In this document: in pieces, positions 44,081 to 56,556 of the stretch
How the letters are laid out: each line of letters starts with the position of its first letter
Numbering within the stretch: position 1 is the stretch's first letter
Assembly (NCBI GenBank): GCA_037783415.1
Contig: JAZGTN010000025.1
Coordinates: 2,356,001-2,420,000, forward strand
Direction: 5' to 3'
Length of the DNA stretch: 64,000 nt
DNA from: Leptasterias polaris
Taxonomy: Eukaryota > Echinodermata > Asteroidea > Forcipulatida > Asteriidae
The notes under the pieces: generated by a model
What the model was told of the DNA's origin: nothing
What the model saw: the letters and a program-made list of their open reading frames with translations, nothing else
Databases searched by the model: none
Made by a program: the position numbers and the translations under genes

Positions 44081-44195
44081 TTTACGTGAAGGTAGCTATA
44101 GTCGATGGCCAAGGAGGGAAGACGTCCGTCTGCTCCATCAACATCCAAGTCCTACCCAAGATGTTCAGTCCAGGAAAGAGCGTGGAGGAATTCTT
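44081..44195 (+). CDS. PKD1: Exon 23: end of the core REJ module
   Basis: 115 nt, phase 1 in, phase 2 out, between 'atgtgaag' and 'gtaagt'. It encodes VYVKVAIVDGQGGKTSVCSI and then NIQVLPKMFSPGKSVEEF. The V-x-V-x-D-x-x-G strand matches REJ. The acceptor is weak (few pyrimidines), but the frame and homology support it. Confidence 0.88.
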
Positions 44196-45297
44196 GTAAG
44201 TACCCAAATCTCAAAACCTTAAACACCCTTCTGTAATTGCAATTTATTTTTCCTCTTTCTCGTTTGTCTGATTTTCTCACTGTATGCTCCAATCACTTGT
44301 CATCCTCACTTTTTTACTTTGCATTTCAGTTTTCCTCTGTCAAAGAAGCGCAGGGTTGTGGGAACATTTGAACTGTTATTAAATTTTCTGCTCAGTCCCC
44401 TGTCCCCTTTTCCATCAAAAAGACATGCTTTTTACAGACCATTGACATTTTGACCCATGTTAGCTGGTTTGCCAAGTTTGAAGACTTTTTAAATACAAGC
44501 AAAGCATAGAGAATTACTAGTAAATTAACTCACAACCATAAAAAACACAACCTACAGTTGAGTGGAGTACATGACTCAGATGCTAGAAATTGGCTTGAAA
44601 TACAACTTTGATTACTTGTCCTAGGCCTGAAAACAATTGAATGGTCTCTTAAAACCTGGGTTCAATTTCATGATGATCAGACGATCAGAAAATATTACTT
44701 GCAGATATACAAGTAAGGAATGAGCAGGAAACAATTCAAAAGGAAAAACATAGATGGCATTTTGGCCAATGGCTAGTCCCTGCAAAGGTTTTGGCTCTGC
44801 GTAAACTAATAAGCGTGATTATCAGCTACACAAATTGGTGGATATTGGTTTTTACTTACTCCATTCAACTGCAAGAATACTCACCACATGGTTCAAATAA
44901 TTTTACAAGTTTAGATGCCATGATAGAAAAAGTGCAACTATTTTCCTATTGTTTTTGGGGTGGAATGCCAAGAGTGTGCGAGAGTGAGTTGTGAAATTAA
45001 GTAGAATAGCTGGAGAGGATATTAGTGTAACTATAGTTATGTCCCTATTGTCTATGAGGTTTGATTGGGGGCTTGTCTTTGAAATAAGTTGGTTTGCCTA
45101 AATGGTAAGCTCCATTTCCATTTAATATGGGTTCGGCTGTTCACCTACACAAACCTGCTTAGCGTATTTTGCTACTTGGCAGTTGTCCGTGTTTGTCAGG
45201 AATAGGGAAAGGACCCCATGTTTCATTGGTTGATGAATCGGTCAGACTTCATTTGCTGTAGGCTTAATTTGTAGTGAACGGTTGTTTTCAGGAGAGC

Positions 45298-45473
45298 TAA
45301 GGGGCATTTTCCAGACCTAGGCTTAGGCTCTTACTCTATCTTTGGCTTTGACTCTGGCTTTGGCTTTGGGCTCTGTTTGAAGTTGAAACACAGTGCAAAT
45401 TGGAAACTGCTCTAAAATTGATGACAGAGCACAAGCCGGAAGCCAGAGCCCAAGCCTATTTGGAAAAGGCCAT
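45298..45473. mobile_element. Hairpin MITE
   Basis: 'aggggcattttccagaccta' then 'ggcttaggctct' at the left pairs with 'gagcccaagcctatttggaa' then 'aaggcc' at the right. Confidence 0.65.
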
Positions 45474-45522
45474 TGGTGTGGGCAGGTTGTACCACATGGG
45501 CTGTTCCTGCTTTGGGAACATA

Positions 45523-45694
45523 TAGACCTTTATCACACTGCCTCCAACTATGTCATGTTTCCTGTGTTTGCAACACCAGTCATGATTACCAGTCATGATT
45601 TTCATTATACCAAAAAGGGTCCAGACTATTGTCTCCTCTAGCCTCGGTTTGGTTTGCTTGATATTAGACGGCTGCATTGTGATAAAGGTCCATT
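45523..45694. mobile_element. TIR element of about 170 bp
   Basis: 'tagacctttatcacactgcc' at the left and 'gctgcattgtgataaaggtc' at the right are inverted. A diverged and longer relative spans about 47861-48251 ('ggaccttcatcatggtgcag' and 'ggcttgataaaggttca'). Confidence 0.65.
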
Positions 45695-48600
45695 GTAGGT
45701 AGAGTAAGTTTCTAGGATAGTTCCCAGGGTTACTATTGTAGATAGTTGTAGGAATAGGGTTTGACTTAAAAGTGTGTGAGTGCCACACGGAGCAAGACTA
45801 AGAGAGAAAGAGAGAAAGTTGCCTTAAAAGCAGTGGATCTATTTGCACTCTTTTTGTCATGGTTCGGTTGATCAACCAAAGTTTAACAAACATACTTAAC
45901 AATGCCAAAAACTAAATCAATATATATTTAGAGTCTTATATTCACATACATTTGTAACATTTTATCAACAAAAATTCAAATGATCATGATCCAACAAATA
46001 AAGTTAATTTCATTTATTGTTACAATTTAATGTATACAAAATAAGCCACATCAAAAACAAACGATGGCAATGACATCATTTTAAATGACTTCAAACATTA
46101 CAGTGTTTTCTTATCAATATATTACAAAGTCAAGTTCATTTTTCCATTCACGCTGTCCCCAAAAGGTAAAGACTTTGCCAGAGCCCCTTCTCGAGGGGTG
46201 ACTTAAATAAGCAGCCCTTGTATAGTCATTCCTGTGTGAACCTCCTTGTAGTTGTCTTAAAAAATCCTGAGTAAGATTTAAAGCTTTGCAAAGGCGTAAA
46301 ATAGAAAGAAACAATTTTGCAGGTAATGATTATGTAATCTTCCAGGAAGAAGCACGGGTTCTTAGAAGAACAGATGGGTCCTCTTAGAACCACCTCATCT
46401 TCTTCTACGAGATAACTTTTCACATATTTGTTACTGCACATTTGTTTGTTTCTCTAAATGAGAATTTTCCAATTTTGTGATGTACTAATTTTCCTATGGA
46501 TATAGTCCTCGTGTGAGTGGGGAAAAAATTACAAAGTCTCTAACCTCACAGAAAAATGATGTAAATTGCCATTGTATTCGATACCCTTCCAGTGCAAAAT
46601 TTGTCAACATCTAAAACATCTGATGACATCATTCTGAGAAAAACAGGGTCTTTTTAGCGTGATTTTTGCATAAAGCCAGAGCAATAGCGGGAGGTTCCAA
46701 AAGGTCCAGCCACATCTCTTTGTAGACGTGATTTTGTTCATGTATAATATGCATTATCAATATTGCAAGATCCCCTGTTTAGGATACAGACAAAGAAAAG
46801 AAAGTGGTATCTCCACATTTGCCAAGAAATTAAACCAAACTGCTGCTGTATATATTAGATCTGCTGACTATTTACCCTAATCTTCCATAACCAATTTAAA
46901 CTATGTTTGGGATTTTGTTTTACGCTTTTGAAACCCCCTACCCCTGACCCCCAAAGAAAAATCCAATCCCTTTGCACTATAGCACTCAATTCTCATTGCG
47001 TCCCACCATGTCATTCTTGTCATACAATTTTAGCATCTCTAGATTGGGTTCAATCACTTATTCAGTTTTTTTTTTTAGTGGTGATCTATTTTCTGTTATA
47101 TCTCTGAGCACCTTTCACTGCTTTCTTCACCCTGTATACAGTCGGCTTCTCCAGCTTAGACTATTAAGGGATGATGCCATTTCAAGATACAATCCTAACA
47201 ATGGTGGCTAAAGGTTTTCCTGCTTCACTTGTTTTAAGCGCGGCTCACACTTCATCTGAACGTCAGGTGCATAGTGAGGTTCTCTAGAAAAGAAAACAAA
47301 AGATCATTCCTGCAGGTAGAGATTTGATGTACAATGTACTCTTTGAAAACTGAGTATGAATAGCCATTGTTGGTGGGCAATGGCCTTTGCTGGTGGGCAT
47401 TTTGCTTTTGCTTTGGCGTTCAAAGGAAGTGTGAGCTGATATGTAGTCAAAAGTTGTCTCACATGGAAGGTATAACATTGGTACCACTGCTAACAGCAGA
47501 GTTCTGCATTTACAGTTCGTAGAGTTACTAAACTTTACTGGCAGCCATAAGCGCAGATCTCCACAGTAAGCAGAGCCCTGCAGACGTTTGCATTATCTTG
47601 AATCAGAGGTGCTCCATGTAGGTCAAAGGTAAAGACTTGAGGAAAGTGGGACATGATGGCATTTTTTATTGTCGGTAGCTACTGCCAATGTTGTACCTTC
47701 CTCTTAAGTCCTAGGCCGTGTCTGAATTGGCAGCTGTGGCTTTGGCTGCGGCTGTTGCTAAGGGTATTGCTAGGTGCAGCCTATGCTTCAATGCATTCTT
47801 AACGTGGTGAGTAAGCCGCAGCCGCTAGTTCTGTAATGGCCTTATGTAAAAAAAGAACAATGGACCTTCATCATGGTGCAGCCATCTTGGTTAGATTCCC
47901 TGTATTCATTGATACTGATAGCCATTATTCTCATTCCGGCACAAGGGACCAGACTATTTTCCTTCTATCTTTGGTTTGGTTAGGACAGGTTGAAATAAGC
48001 GGCACTGGCTTTGGCCATTGGCAGTAAGGACCTCATTGAAGAAAAGGCCTTTTCATCTATACCATGCCCAATATGTCCCCCCCCCCCCCCCCCAATGTTC
48101 CCATATTTTAACACACAAATTTCTTCTTGTACAGAAGTACTCCCCATAAAATCCTCTATAAAGAATTCCTGAGATTCCAAGCACACAATGAACACACATT
48201 TGGGGGGGGGGGGGGGGGGCGGGGCGCGATGGCTGTGGCTTGATAAAGGTTCATTGTGATCACCCTGCCAGGCTTAGATTTTGAAAGATTCTCTTTGCCG
48301 CTTTCTTGATTTCAGAATTCCCCCTTTCCTTTCAGGCACTTTTTTGTTCTCCTATCCCAAACTATGCAGCTTTTAATTGTGTATTTATTGTATAAAGGTT
48401 TTCTTTTTATTAAAATGGTATTACTAACTTAATAATTGTTTTTTCTCTTTTTAACAAAGTCTGTTTTTTTGTTTATCTTTTCCTATTTTGTAATGTTTCT
48501 GGAAGGTAGCGTTTTTCCTGTGCACCTTTTTTGTACGTTTCTGTATATAATGAATTATTTTTTAAAGATCCCTGAAAACTTCATCTTTTGCTTCTTTGTG

Positions 48601-49017
48601 AGCTAATTTTTCTTTTAAAAGACAGGTTCGAACAGTTGATTTACAGAGATTATAGCTTTTTTTAAACATATGAAAGAAAATGATCATGAGTGGTGGGTTC
48701 AATTGAAAAATCATGGAAATTTTAATCAGATCTACTTGCTATTTTTTCAGCATAAATTAATATAGCCTCGTTTTATCATGGTAGTACGAAGAATCTTTTT
48801 TTAATCATAAACAAAAACGTCAATTTTAATACTGCATCTCAACTTTTGACAAAATATTTTTATGAGGGTCTGTCCACAAATCTGTTTTGTGCTTTTAAAA
48901 AATCAGTTATATTCGGGCTTCTTTCAATGGTGTAGTTAAACTCCGTCTGTCCAATCAAAAGTTTGCCTTCCACAAAGGCGAAAATTGCTTTACCTTTGTA
49001 TTTTGAAACCAATTGTA

Positions 49018-49189
49018 TAGACCTTATGCATATGACGTCATTTGAGTAGGGCGCCCTCACCTAGAGGTCAAAAGGAAGATGTTCATTGGTCAGTCCTGTG
49101 CGCCGCGGGTACAAATCAGTGCGTTTCCATTGTTTCATCATCAGTTTACCTCTAAGATGGCGGCTTGGTGACGTCAATGCAAAGGTCTA
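49018..49189. mobile_element. Family-B MITE
   Basis: Same element as 27681-27853 in the opposite orientation: 'tagaccttatgcatatgacg' at the left, 'gtgacgtcaatgcaaaggtc' at the right, interior 'gggcgccctcacctagaggt' and 'ctaagatggcggcttggtga'. Confidence 0.88.
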
Positions 49190-50019
49190 TTCCAATTTCT
49201 TGCCATGCTGTATTGTTGAACTCGCTCAGCCAAAAGAAAAGTCCAGTTGATTAAAAAAAAAAAAAAGATAATATTTATATTTAAACAGGGTAAACAAATT
49301 ATTTACAGTGGTTAATTAATCTAGATATTAATCAGTTTAGTCATATTAAAACTTTAACTTTTTAGATTTTAAGTAAAAATGTCTTGGCATACAGTTGTGG
49401 AAATTGTTTTGAAAAGTTTATTTTTGTGTTTCACACCGCGTATCACAAATGATCATTCCTTACTCACTCAGTAAGAGTGCATTTGGTAGATTTTATTGGG
49501 AAAACTAACAGGGCATTTTATTTCAAGTAAAGTTTGTGTGTAAATTGTTAAATTCATAATCTTTTTTACTTATATTTCTCTGGTAATGAAACCAAGGGAT
49601 CCTCAAAAGTGACTAGCACCGTGATTTGTAGGCCTGACGATACCTTTGAAGAGTACATGTGTATATGATGAAGAAATGTGGGTTTTAGATGTGGGAGGAA
49701 AACCCCTAATAGAGAAAACCCACTCAATCAGGTACTGAAAACACAATCCACGTGTAAGGCCATGGTTGGGGATTTCAACCTGAATCATAGAGGTGAAAGG
49801 CAGGGAAGAAACCACTGAGATAACCTTAAGGCTTTCAGGGGGTCCAAAAAGTGTGAGAGGTTTTCCGACTGATTTCCTCTCATGTGATCTAAAATAAACG
49901 TAAAGGAAAGTCTAAACCAAAGATACAATATAATTTGGTTTTTACCCTACACCAATGTGTGTTAAGCACTGTATACTCAATACTTTCCCGAGTTCTGTAA
50001 AAAAAAACAAAAAAACAGG

Positions 50020-50105
50020 CAAATCACTCGGGTAGGATTCGAACCCACGACCTTTGCATTGCTAGAGCAGATGTCTTACCACTAGACCACCGAGCTAGCC
50101 CGATG
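50020..50105 (-). mobile_element. tRNA-like fragment
   Basis: The minus strand has 'tcggtggtctagtggtaaga' (box A), 'gtgggttcgaatcctaccc' (box B and T-arm) and partly paired ends ('ctcgg' with 'ccgag'). The anticodon arm does not fold well, so I read it as a SINE or tRNA pseudogene. Confidence 0.5.
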
Positions 50106-50209
50106 GCTAGAGGCAGTTCGAATCATAGGCAGCAAAGATACAATGGTACAAAATCCTCTTTTTTAAATGTGCTGACAAACAGTTCTGCTGGTAGAAGTGT
50201 TCACCTGGA

Positions 50210-50480
50210 TTTCCCTCTTACATAATTTGTGTGTAGTGAACAAAGCAAAATTGACTTCAATGGAATATGAACCTACGACCTCCAGGTTTTTGTGCCGGTG
50301 CTCTAGCAACTGAGGTACATCTAACCCTATGATGGGGTCTCTCTTTTTTGTTAATATTTGTTAGGGGGGGAGGGGCAGTCCGAAGTCATACAGCCGTATA
50401 GTCTGGGAGCACGCCCAGTTTATGATACAACAGGGGAAGTGGCATTGTAAAGGGATCGCCTTAAGGAGAGGCATTTTTGT
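50210..50480 (-). mobile_element. tRNA-derived SINE, type S (diverged)
   Basis: Has 'aacctacgacctccaggttt', 'ccggtgctctagcaactgag' and the leader 'agtcatacagccgtatagtc', in the same order as 28035-28345. Confidence 0.65.
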
Positions 50481-50766
50481 TTCTATATAAATACGAATAA
50501 ATTAGCTTCTCCTGTGTTTTATTACTTGATATAATTCTTTTTTGTGCATCAAGTATTATTCACGCCTAGGAAAAAGTGATGGCCTTGAAAAAAATAGTAG
50601 TTGCTTTGTTCTCGATTTGTTTGGACTTGTGTGCTCTCGTCGTCACCAGGAGACCTATATCTGTAGCTGTTCTTCAAAGGAGATGACTGTAGTCTATCAA
50701 AGACTTCTATTCTGTGGTAAACTCAACACCCAGACACCAGGCCATTGACCAGAACTATGATCACAT

Positions 50767-51341
50767 GGCCCAAGTTCATACAGCTACTAAAGCACAAGTG
50801 GCTAAGCATAACAAAATCTTGCTTACCAGAAAAAGTTTACCAGCCAAAATACAATGTCGCCTGTACTATCTGTAACTGGTATCCTGTTTATTTTTGTTAA
50901 GCTGGTAATTATTGGGCAATATTTCCCGCTTAAAGGCAGGGTATACTTTTGGGAATTGTCAAAGACCAATACCCTCACTTGGTGTATCACAACATATGCA
51001 TAACAAATCTTTTAAAATTTGGGCTCAATTGGTCATCAAAGTTACAAGAAAATAATGAAAGAAAACCCCCCTGGTTGCATAAAATTGTGTGCTGTCAAAT
51101 GCCTGAGAAAGGCATCATGCCTGAAGCCTTTCTCAGATTCAATTTTTGGGGGGGAAAATTGCCTTTGTCTCTAAAACTACATAACTTCAAAGGGGGGTCG
51201 TTTCTAAAAATGTTTTATAATATCAACAGCTCTCCAGTGCTCTTTACCAGTACATTTTTATGGTCATTAAATTTTGGAGTAATAACCAAAAAAATACCCC
51301 CCCCCCCCCCACCTTTAAGCAGCTCTATGAAATGGGGCCCA
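50767..51341. mobile_element. Family-C MITE split by a family-A MITE
   Basis: Family-C ends are 'ggcccaagttcatacagcta' and 'cagctctatgaaatggggcc'. The family-A element at 50932-51318 interrupts it after 'tttcccgc', with TTAA at both junctions. Confidence 0.8.
50932..51318 (+). mobile_element. Family-A MITE (older copy)
   Basis: Begins 'taaaggcagggtatactttt' and ends in a poly-C run followed by 'acctttaa'. Internal landmarks are 'gtcaaagaccaataccctca', 'gggctcaattggtcatcaaa' and 'atatcaacagctctccagtg'. Confidence 0.75.
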
Positions 51342-51374
51342 GTATGGAGGTATCAGGTCATGGTTAGGGATCTG

Positions 51375-51563
51375 TTACTGCTTCAAAAACTCCACAACTC
51401 CATCAACGATGCTTGAATTTGATGGGTACTTGGTACCATGCCTCTGAACCACCCACTCACAGATGAGGCCAGGCATACCAATCGTACCAGAGACAGAGTG
51501 CAAAGGGTTGAGGTACCACAGAGTAAAGTATTTGGATGGATTTTGGACATTGTCGTGCACCAA
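51375..51563 (-). pseudogene. Antisense exon-like ORF with RHGTKYP motif, unassigned
   Basis: The minus frame runs from about 51590 and reads YNLPLVHDNVQNPSKYFTLW, then a stretch ending GLICEWVVQRHGTKYPSNSS and IVDGVVEFLKQ before a stop. RHGTKYP resembles the RHGxRxP loop of histidine (phytase/MINPP-type) phosphatases, with K for R. A possible donor 'gtaaca' overlaps the stop. Composition is protein-like, unlike the surrounding intron. It could be an exon of a nested gene, a pseudogene fragment or chance; I cannot tell. Confidence 0.35.
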
Positions 51564-52322
51564 CGGAAGGTTATATAATCCATATTATGTATCCAGCGTA
51601 ACATTTGTTTCTATTTTTTCTATTCATTCCCCCAAAATGCAGTAAACTTCAAGTTTATTTAAGGCTAATCACCTATTATCACTTATTTCAGGATTTTGAT
51701 TTTCATACCCAATATGCCAAGACATTTTTGTATGTTTATATTTTCTTTATACTTCAGTAACATGTACATTGTTTTCTATCATGTTTTCATTGTATCAGAT
51801 ATCGGAGAGATGTGAAGCACAATTACTTTCCCAAGAAAAACCAATCAATGTTCAGCTGCAACATGTTTCTACCTCCACAAATAAGAAATTTCATAATTTT
51901 AATCCCATTAAAAAACTGCAGTCTCCCAAACTATGCTTACTGACAGGCCTCTGTGGGGTCTTTTACACAAATTGAACATGATTGAACAATAGCCCCCTCA
52001 AAGATTTTCTTTGTTCAACTTGGACATCACTGAGGATTTCTTCAGACAATGGAATAAAATATATGAGCAGGATATTGGAGGATTGAAGTCACCTGTAGTA
52101 AAAAAAACAAAAAACACAAGGTTTTGAAAAAAGAAGAAGAGTTTGTTAAAAAAAATCTTGAGAAAGTTTATTGTGCTTCACAGTTCTTGTCTTTTCTTCT
52201 TAAAGATTATTGTTTTTTGTTTTTGTTTATATAGGCGATTGTATTTATCATTAGTTTGTTCTGTATAATCATAACCTCTTGTTTCTATGGTAACTTAATT
52301 GTGGATGAAATAAAACATGTAG

Positions 52323-52470
52323 GTACAACGTGACAGTCGCGCCAACCAACGTCCTGAGTGTGTACATGGAGCAAGGAGACCAACACAACCTGAATGGATT
52401 CATCAACATGGCGGCGTGCATCCTGAACCGTCAGGTTCCACTGACTGCGGCGAGACCAGACTATACAAGG
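52323..52470 (+). CDS. PKD1: Exon 24: REJ-GAIN linker
   Basis: 148 nt, phase 2 in, phase 0 out, after 'aaaacatgtag' and before 'gtgaga'. It encodes YNVTVAPTNVLSVYMEQGDQ and then HNLNGFINMAACILNRQVPL. The helical 'D-x-x-L-x-x-F/L-I-N-x-x-A-x-x-L-N' pattern is typical of polycystins between REJ and GAIN. The donor could also shift by one base ('ggtgag'), but only this choice keeps frame with exon 25. Confidence 0.9.
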
Positions 52471-53351
52471 GTGAGAAAAGACCTTACGCATGTGTCATTT
52501 GAGTGAGGGGGATGGAGCAACAGTGGTCCGCTGGCCAAATGCCAGTTAAGACACCTAAGGACCAATCAAAAAAAATCTCCAAGTGGTCCGGCTGGCTAGT
52601 TCAGTGTTGAAAAGCATACCTATTTAATTTAAAATATTGACTATTGAAAAAGCCAACAGACTAGTAAAATTACAAGCTTTTTGACTCTCAAAATGTCAGA
52701 GCATGGACAAAGAGTAGCTGCGTGTGACTTCATTGCAAGGATGTCAATAGATATTGCAAGGATGTCAATAGATATTGCATTGATGTCATCCTGCCCTCCA
52801 TCTTAGAGGTAAAACCACAATGATGAAACTAATTTTTTCCCCTGACTTTTTCATCGGAATGTGGGTTCATATTTGAGACTTTTAGACTCATTTTAACATC
52901 CTCAATTTTTTAAAAGGATCAGCGTCTTTGTTAATAGAACCAGTACATACTGGCTGTAACAAGGGCCCAATTTCATAGAGCTACTTAAGCAGAAAATACT
53001 AACTGAAACTTTTTCTGCTAAGCAAAAACAAGCAGGATACCAGTCACATACTTTACATGTGACGTGGTTTTGGGGCTTGTAACCTTATTCTGGTAAGCAT
53101 AACTTTGTTGTGCTTAGCTACGAAATTGGATCGAAGCAGCTCTACCATTAAGTGGATAGCACATGACGCCATTGACCACCATCTGTGATGAAAAACGCAG
53201 GAAATGTGCATGTGTGTACGTGCTGGGCATAACTCTCGGCCAATGATAGCCTTTCACGAGGGCACGTTTCATCAACGATGATGGCCAATGCAAGGGGTCT
53301 ATAGTTCACCTTCACTAATTTCTGTATATCCTACATTTTGTGTGTATTTAG
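52471..53351. other. Intron 24 with MITE pieces
   Basis: Holds a repeat shared with intron 18 (about 52525-52690), a small tandem of 'attgcaaggatgtcaataga' (52730-52785), a family-C MITE (52973-53145) and a family-B relative (about 53160-53302). Confidence 0.6.
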
Positions 53352-53480
53352 CTGTTGTCCCTGCGCCGCCAGATCCGGTACGCTCTGGTTGCAGCCGGTA
53401 AAGCTCTGCCTATGAGAGACCAGTTTGAGATTCAGCAAAACAGTCGGGCAACCGCAGCAAGTAGCCATGTTCCACTCGAG
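53352..53480 (+). CDS. PKD1: Exon 25: GAIN subdomain A
   Basis: 43 codons, phase 0 at both ends, between 'gtgtatttag' and 'gtatga'. It encodes LLSLRRQIRYALVAAGKALP and then MRDQFEIQQNSRATAASSHV. The helical character and position fit the start of the GAIN domain. Confidence 0.88.
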
Positions 53481-54305
53481 GTATGATACGCCATCTTGAA
53501 ATTAGTTTGGCCTAACCCTTTGTTACGGAATTGTTTGGACATAAAAAGCTGCTGATGACCGCATTGTTTGACCACTCGTGCGGGAAGCACACATTCAAAG
53601 ACCATTATCTCCTTGAAGATATTGTTTTACAGTAAATGCAATAAAGAAGTTTTTACTTATTGAATTCCCTTTCATATAATCTAAAAATCATTGAGATCGA
53701 CCAATAAGTGTCAAAGTCTATGTCTTTCTTTCCACTGTGTGATCTGTAATCTCCAACCATTTTCTGTACAAAACCAATTTGAAGAGATTGCATAATAGCA
53801 ACCTTATCTTATTTTACCATCATTGGAAAGATCCGATCTTTCCCTTTCCAATGGTGGTAAACTTGGGTATGGAGGGCGAACAAGGACAAAACTGCAGCTG
53901 TATTACAAATGGTCTTTGTGCTCGGGCTTGAGTGTTTTTTGTGGTAAGCTTGGTCGACTAAAGTCGCCAATGGTGAGGAAAAGGTAAAAAGAGGCTCCAA
54001 TGTCAGATTCAATTTGTGATGCACTCATTGCCCAATAGAGAGAGTCCTTATGAAAATGGCATGCCTATATACCTCCCATTAAAACGCTGTAAAATGCCAT
54101 TGTGTTTGATAACCTTCCAGTGGAGAATTTGTCGACATCCAAAAACATCCAATGACGTCACATTACAAAAGAATGTGTCTGTACATTCTTGTACCTGTAA
54201 TTTTCAGTTCATTCCTGACTGTCCTTGATGTTCAATCAAAACGGCATTGAATTTGATCTTTTTGACTGACCAAAAATTCTTCCTTGGAATATACAGACCC
54301 ATTTA

Positions 54306-55013
54306 TAGACTGTGCAAGTCTCGCGCGCATTCGAACTTCCGGGACCATAGTGGTCCCAACCATATGGAGTTTTACGTGGGCGAGATTTTGTTTCGTCAAT
54401 TATTTTAGTTTAACGTAGTTTATGACCTAGAAAATTATACATGTTGTTGGGAACGCAATACTAAGTGATAACAAAATATGAAAGTAAAACCAATTCAACA
54501 ATATAACGAAGAAAACCCGAGAATTAAACTTGAACTCAGCTTCCGGTTATTGCAAAAAATTAAGAATTTTGTGCTCACCTCCGATCATAAAACTTATGTA
54601 AAAGCTTGTTTTGGATGCGCGATTATAATCGCCAGATGCTGTAATTGCAAAGCAAACCCTTTTCATTGTAGTCTATGGTGTTGAGGCGTCGGCATTCCTC
54701 TTTAAACTGCGATACGGGTCAATTTAAAACCCGTTTGACCTTCACGAATCTGCGTAAGGGGTTTCTAAAAAGTTAACATCAAAAAAGCATCCTTGTCCCA
54801 GAGTTTTAATTTGTTTTTAATAATAATTAACACACTTTGGCGTATTTTTTTAAAAAGCTAAAACTAATTTCATGAAATTGTAATGATTTATTTTTGTTGT
54901 TCAGATTTTGTCATGAGATATAATTTAAAACAAAGAATTTGATTTCAGAAATAAAAATGTTCTCCGTTTGACGTGTTTTCTCGTTCGGATACGCGCGAGA
55001 CTTGCACAGCCTA
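54306..55013. mobile_element. TIR transposon, family F, about 708 bp
   Basis: 'tagactgtgcaagtctcgcg' then 'cg' at the left and 'cgcgcgagacttgcacagcc' then 'ta' at the right are inverted with one mismatch. The interior ORF (54478-54684) does not resemble a transposase. Confidence 0.8.
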
Positions 55014-55205
55014 TTGTTGACATCCAATGACTAAAAGAGCATAAAATACAATGGCATTTTAATACAGGTAGAGACTTGTAATTTTCTTTTCAGATTCATG
55101 AAGACTCTATCGATTGGAAAATGAGTACCTCACAAAACTGAATTTAACCTTGGAGACCCTTGTTAAATTACCTGGAGAATTTAAGACAAAATGTCTGGAA
55201 GGGAG

Positions 55206-55398
55206 AAAGGTACCAGACAGAGCTGTGTATTGAGAGAGTTGTCACCAGTTTCGATTAGAAGACATTTTTGGTCTCAATCAGCATGTGGGTACACAGGGTG
55301 CCAGAGTAGACCGGATGGGCATCCAGCAACCAAGTGACCAAAGAAAACTGGTCCCTCCATGTCGCAACTCTCTCAATACGCAGCTCTGGTGCCAGATA
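55206..55398. mobile_element. Hairpin MITE
   Basis: 'ggtaccagacagagctgtgt' then 'attgagagagttg' on the left pairs with 'caactctctcaatacgcagc' then 'tctggtgcca' on the right. Confidence 0.75.
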
Positions 55399-55581
55399 TA
55401 CACCTTCATGTAATTTAAAGAAACTTTCACAGATTGTTTGTACATTGTGTTGTTCGTAATCTAGTAGATCTTTGTTAGAAATCTAGTAGATCAGAATGAA
55501 TTTAATCTTCCAGAAAACTAATCAGTAGTTTCCTAGTAAATCAAGAACATGTTTTTGTTTTATTGAATCTTTCCTTCCTAG

Positions 55582-55815
55582 CTCAAAGCTTCCACCGTCA
55601 TTCTAGCGGCTGAGTTGATTGATACGTGTAGCAAGAACACCATCGCCAACGTCGCCCTCTCGGGGGATCTGGACATAGACATCCTCGTGGCCTTGACCAG
55701 CACAATGTCCAGCGTGGTCAGCGCGTTAGGCTTGGAGCACACGCTTGATATTGGGATGCATAATCGGGAAACCGCTATCAACAGAACGCTGAATGGCATC
55801 TTGGATCTCTTGCAG
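55582..55815 (+). CDS. PKD1: Exon 26: GAIN subdomain A
   Basis: 78 codons, phase 0 at both ends, between 'tccttcctag' and 'gtaatg'. It encodes LKASTVILAAELIDTCSKNT, then ILVALTSTMSSVVSALGLEH and NRTLNGILDLLQ. Amphipathic helices without Cys pairs, as expected for the helical part of GAIN. Confidence 0.93.
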
Positions 55816-56556
55816 GTAATGTTTGAATAGTTTTAAAACTATAGTTGAAATAGCATCACAGTATGCCTCAAAGGTCAACTATGGCCAAAGGTCGGGTTGG
55901 AAGGGGGGCGTGGCAGGTCTACTTGCTGACAGGCCTCTTTACAGCACAGAACTGACAGGCAATGTTGCTAGCGACAAGAAGATGACATGAAACAATCCTC
56001 ACTTTAGCCTTTGAGAAAGACTCTAACGTACTGGCAGGATTGCCTTAAAAATGTGTAACTTCCACCTTTGTCTGAAATCAGGCCCCAGTAGGATCCTAGG
56101 TAGCCACCTAGGATTCCTAAAAATTATTACCATGTAGATCTGTTGAAGTATCAAGTAGATTCGTTGATATGTCAGGCGTGTGACTTCCAAGAATTTTTCC
56201 TGATTTCAGTATTTGCTCAAAACCTCCAGGAGCAATCAAATTTGTTTGTAAGGAGAAAAGCAAATCACCAAAGGGCGAGTTAATTAGTCCACATTGTGTC
56301 CAAACCTGTAGTGTTTGTAATTCTGGTGATGCACAGAGTCTGTAAACCCCCTGAATTGTATCATCTAGGAGGTTCGGGGTCTAGAATAAAGGGGACTAGG
56401 ACCCACAAAGCGTTTTTCAGGAATTTTCACATTCATCAAATCTAGATATGTGTACAAATTCAGAGCTATTTCAATGGTGTGAAATGAACTGGTATATCCA
56501 CTGCCACCTCCACTCGTTATTCTCAACCTGCCTTTTCATTTTGTAACACCTACCAG
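55816..56556. other. Intron 26 with a family-J repeat
   Basis: Family J at 56170-56447. The stretch near 55975-56035 resembles the 'actttagcctttgagaaaga' repeat seen in intron 20. Confidence 0.6.
56170..56447 (+). repeat. Dispersed repeat family J
   Basis: Shares 'ccacattgtgtccaaacctg', 'agtctgtaaaccccctgaat' and 'tttttcaggaattttcacat' with 1708-1990, same strand. Confidence 0.7.

Larger units (their letters stand above)
44196..52322. other. Intron 23, 8.1 kb
   Basis: No sense exon seen. Contents: hairpin element (45298-45473), TIR element (45523-45694) and a relative (about 47861-48251), poly-C and poly-G runs (48077-48093, 48202-48219), family-B MITE (49018-49189), tRNA-like fragment (about 50020-50105), type-S SINE (50210-50480), nested family C/A (50767-51341), and an antisense exon-like ORF (51375-51563). 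45700-47700 and 48260-49000 hold nothing recognised apart from short simple runs. Confidence 0.6.
53481..55581. other. Intron 25 with a TIR transposon and a hairpin
   Basis: Contains the family-F element (54306-55013) inserted in another repeat (about 54020-54240 resumes at 55015-55080), and a hairpin MITE (55206-55398). 53481-54020 has nothing recognised. Confidence 0.65.

Noticed and set aside
54478..54684. ORF inside element F as a transposase
   Set aside because: Only 68 residues and no DDE/D or zinc-binding pattern; the element looks non-autonomous.
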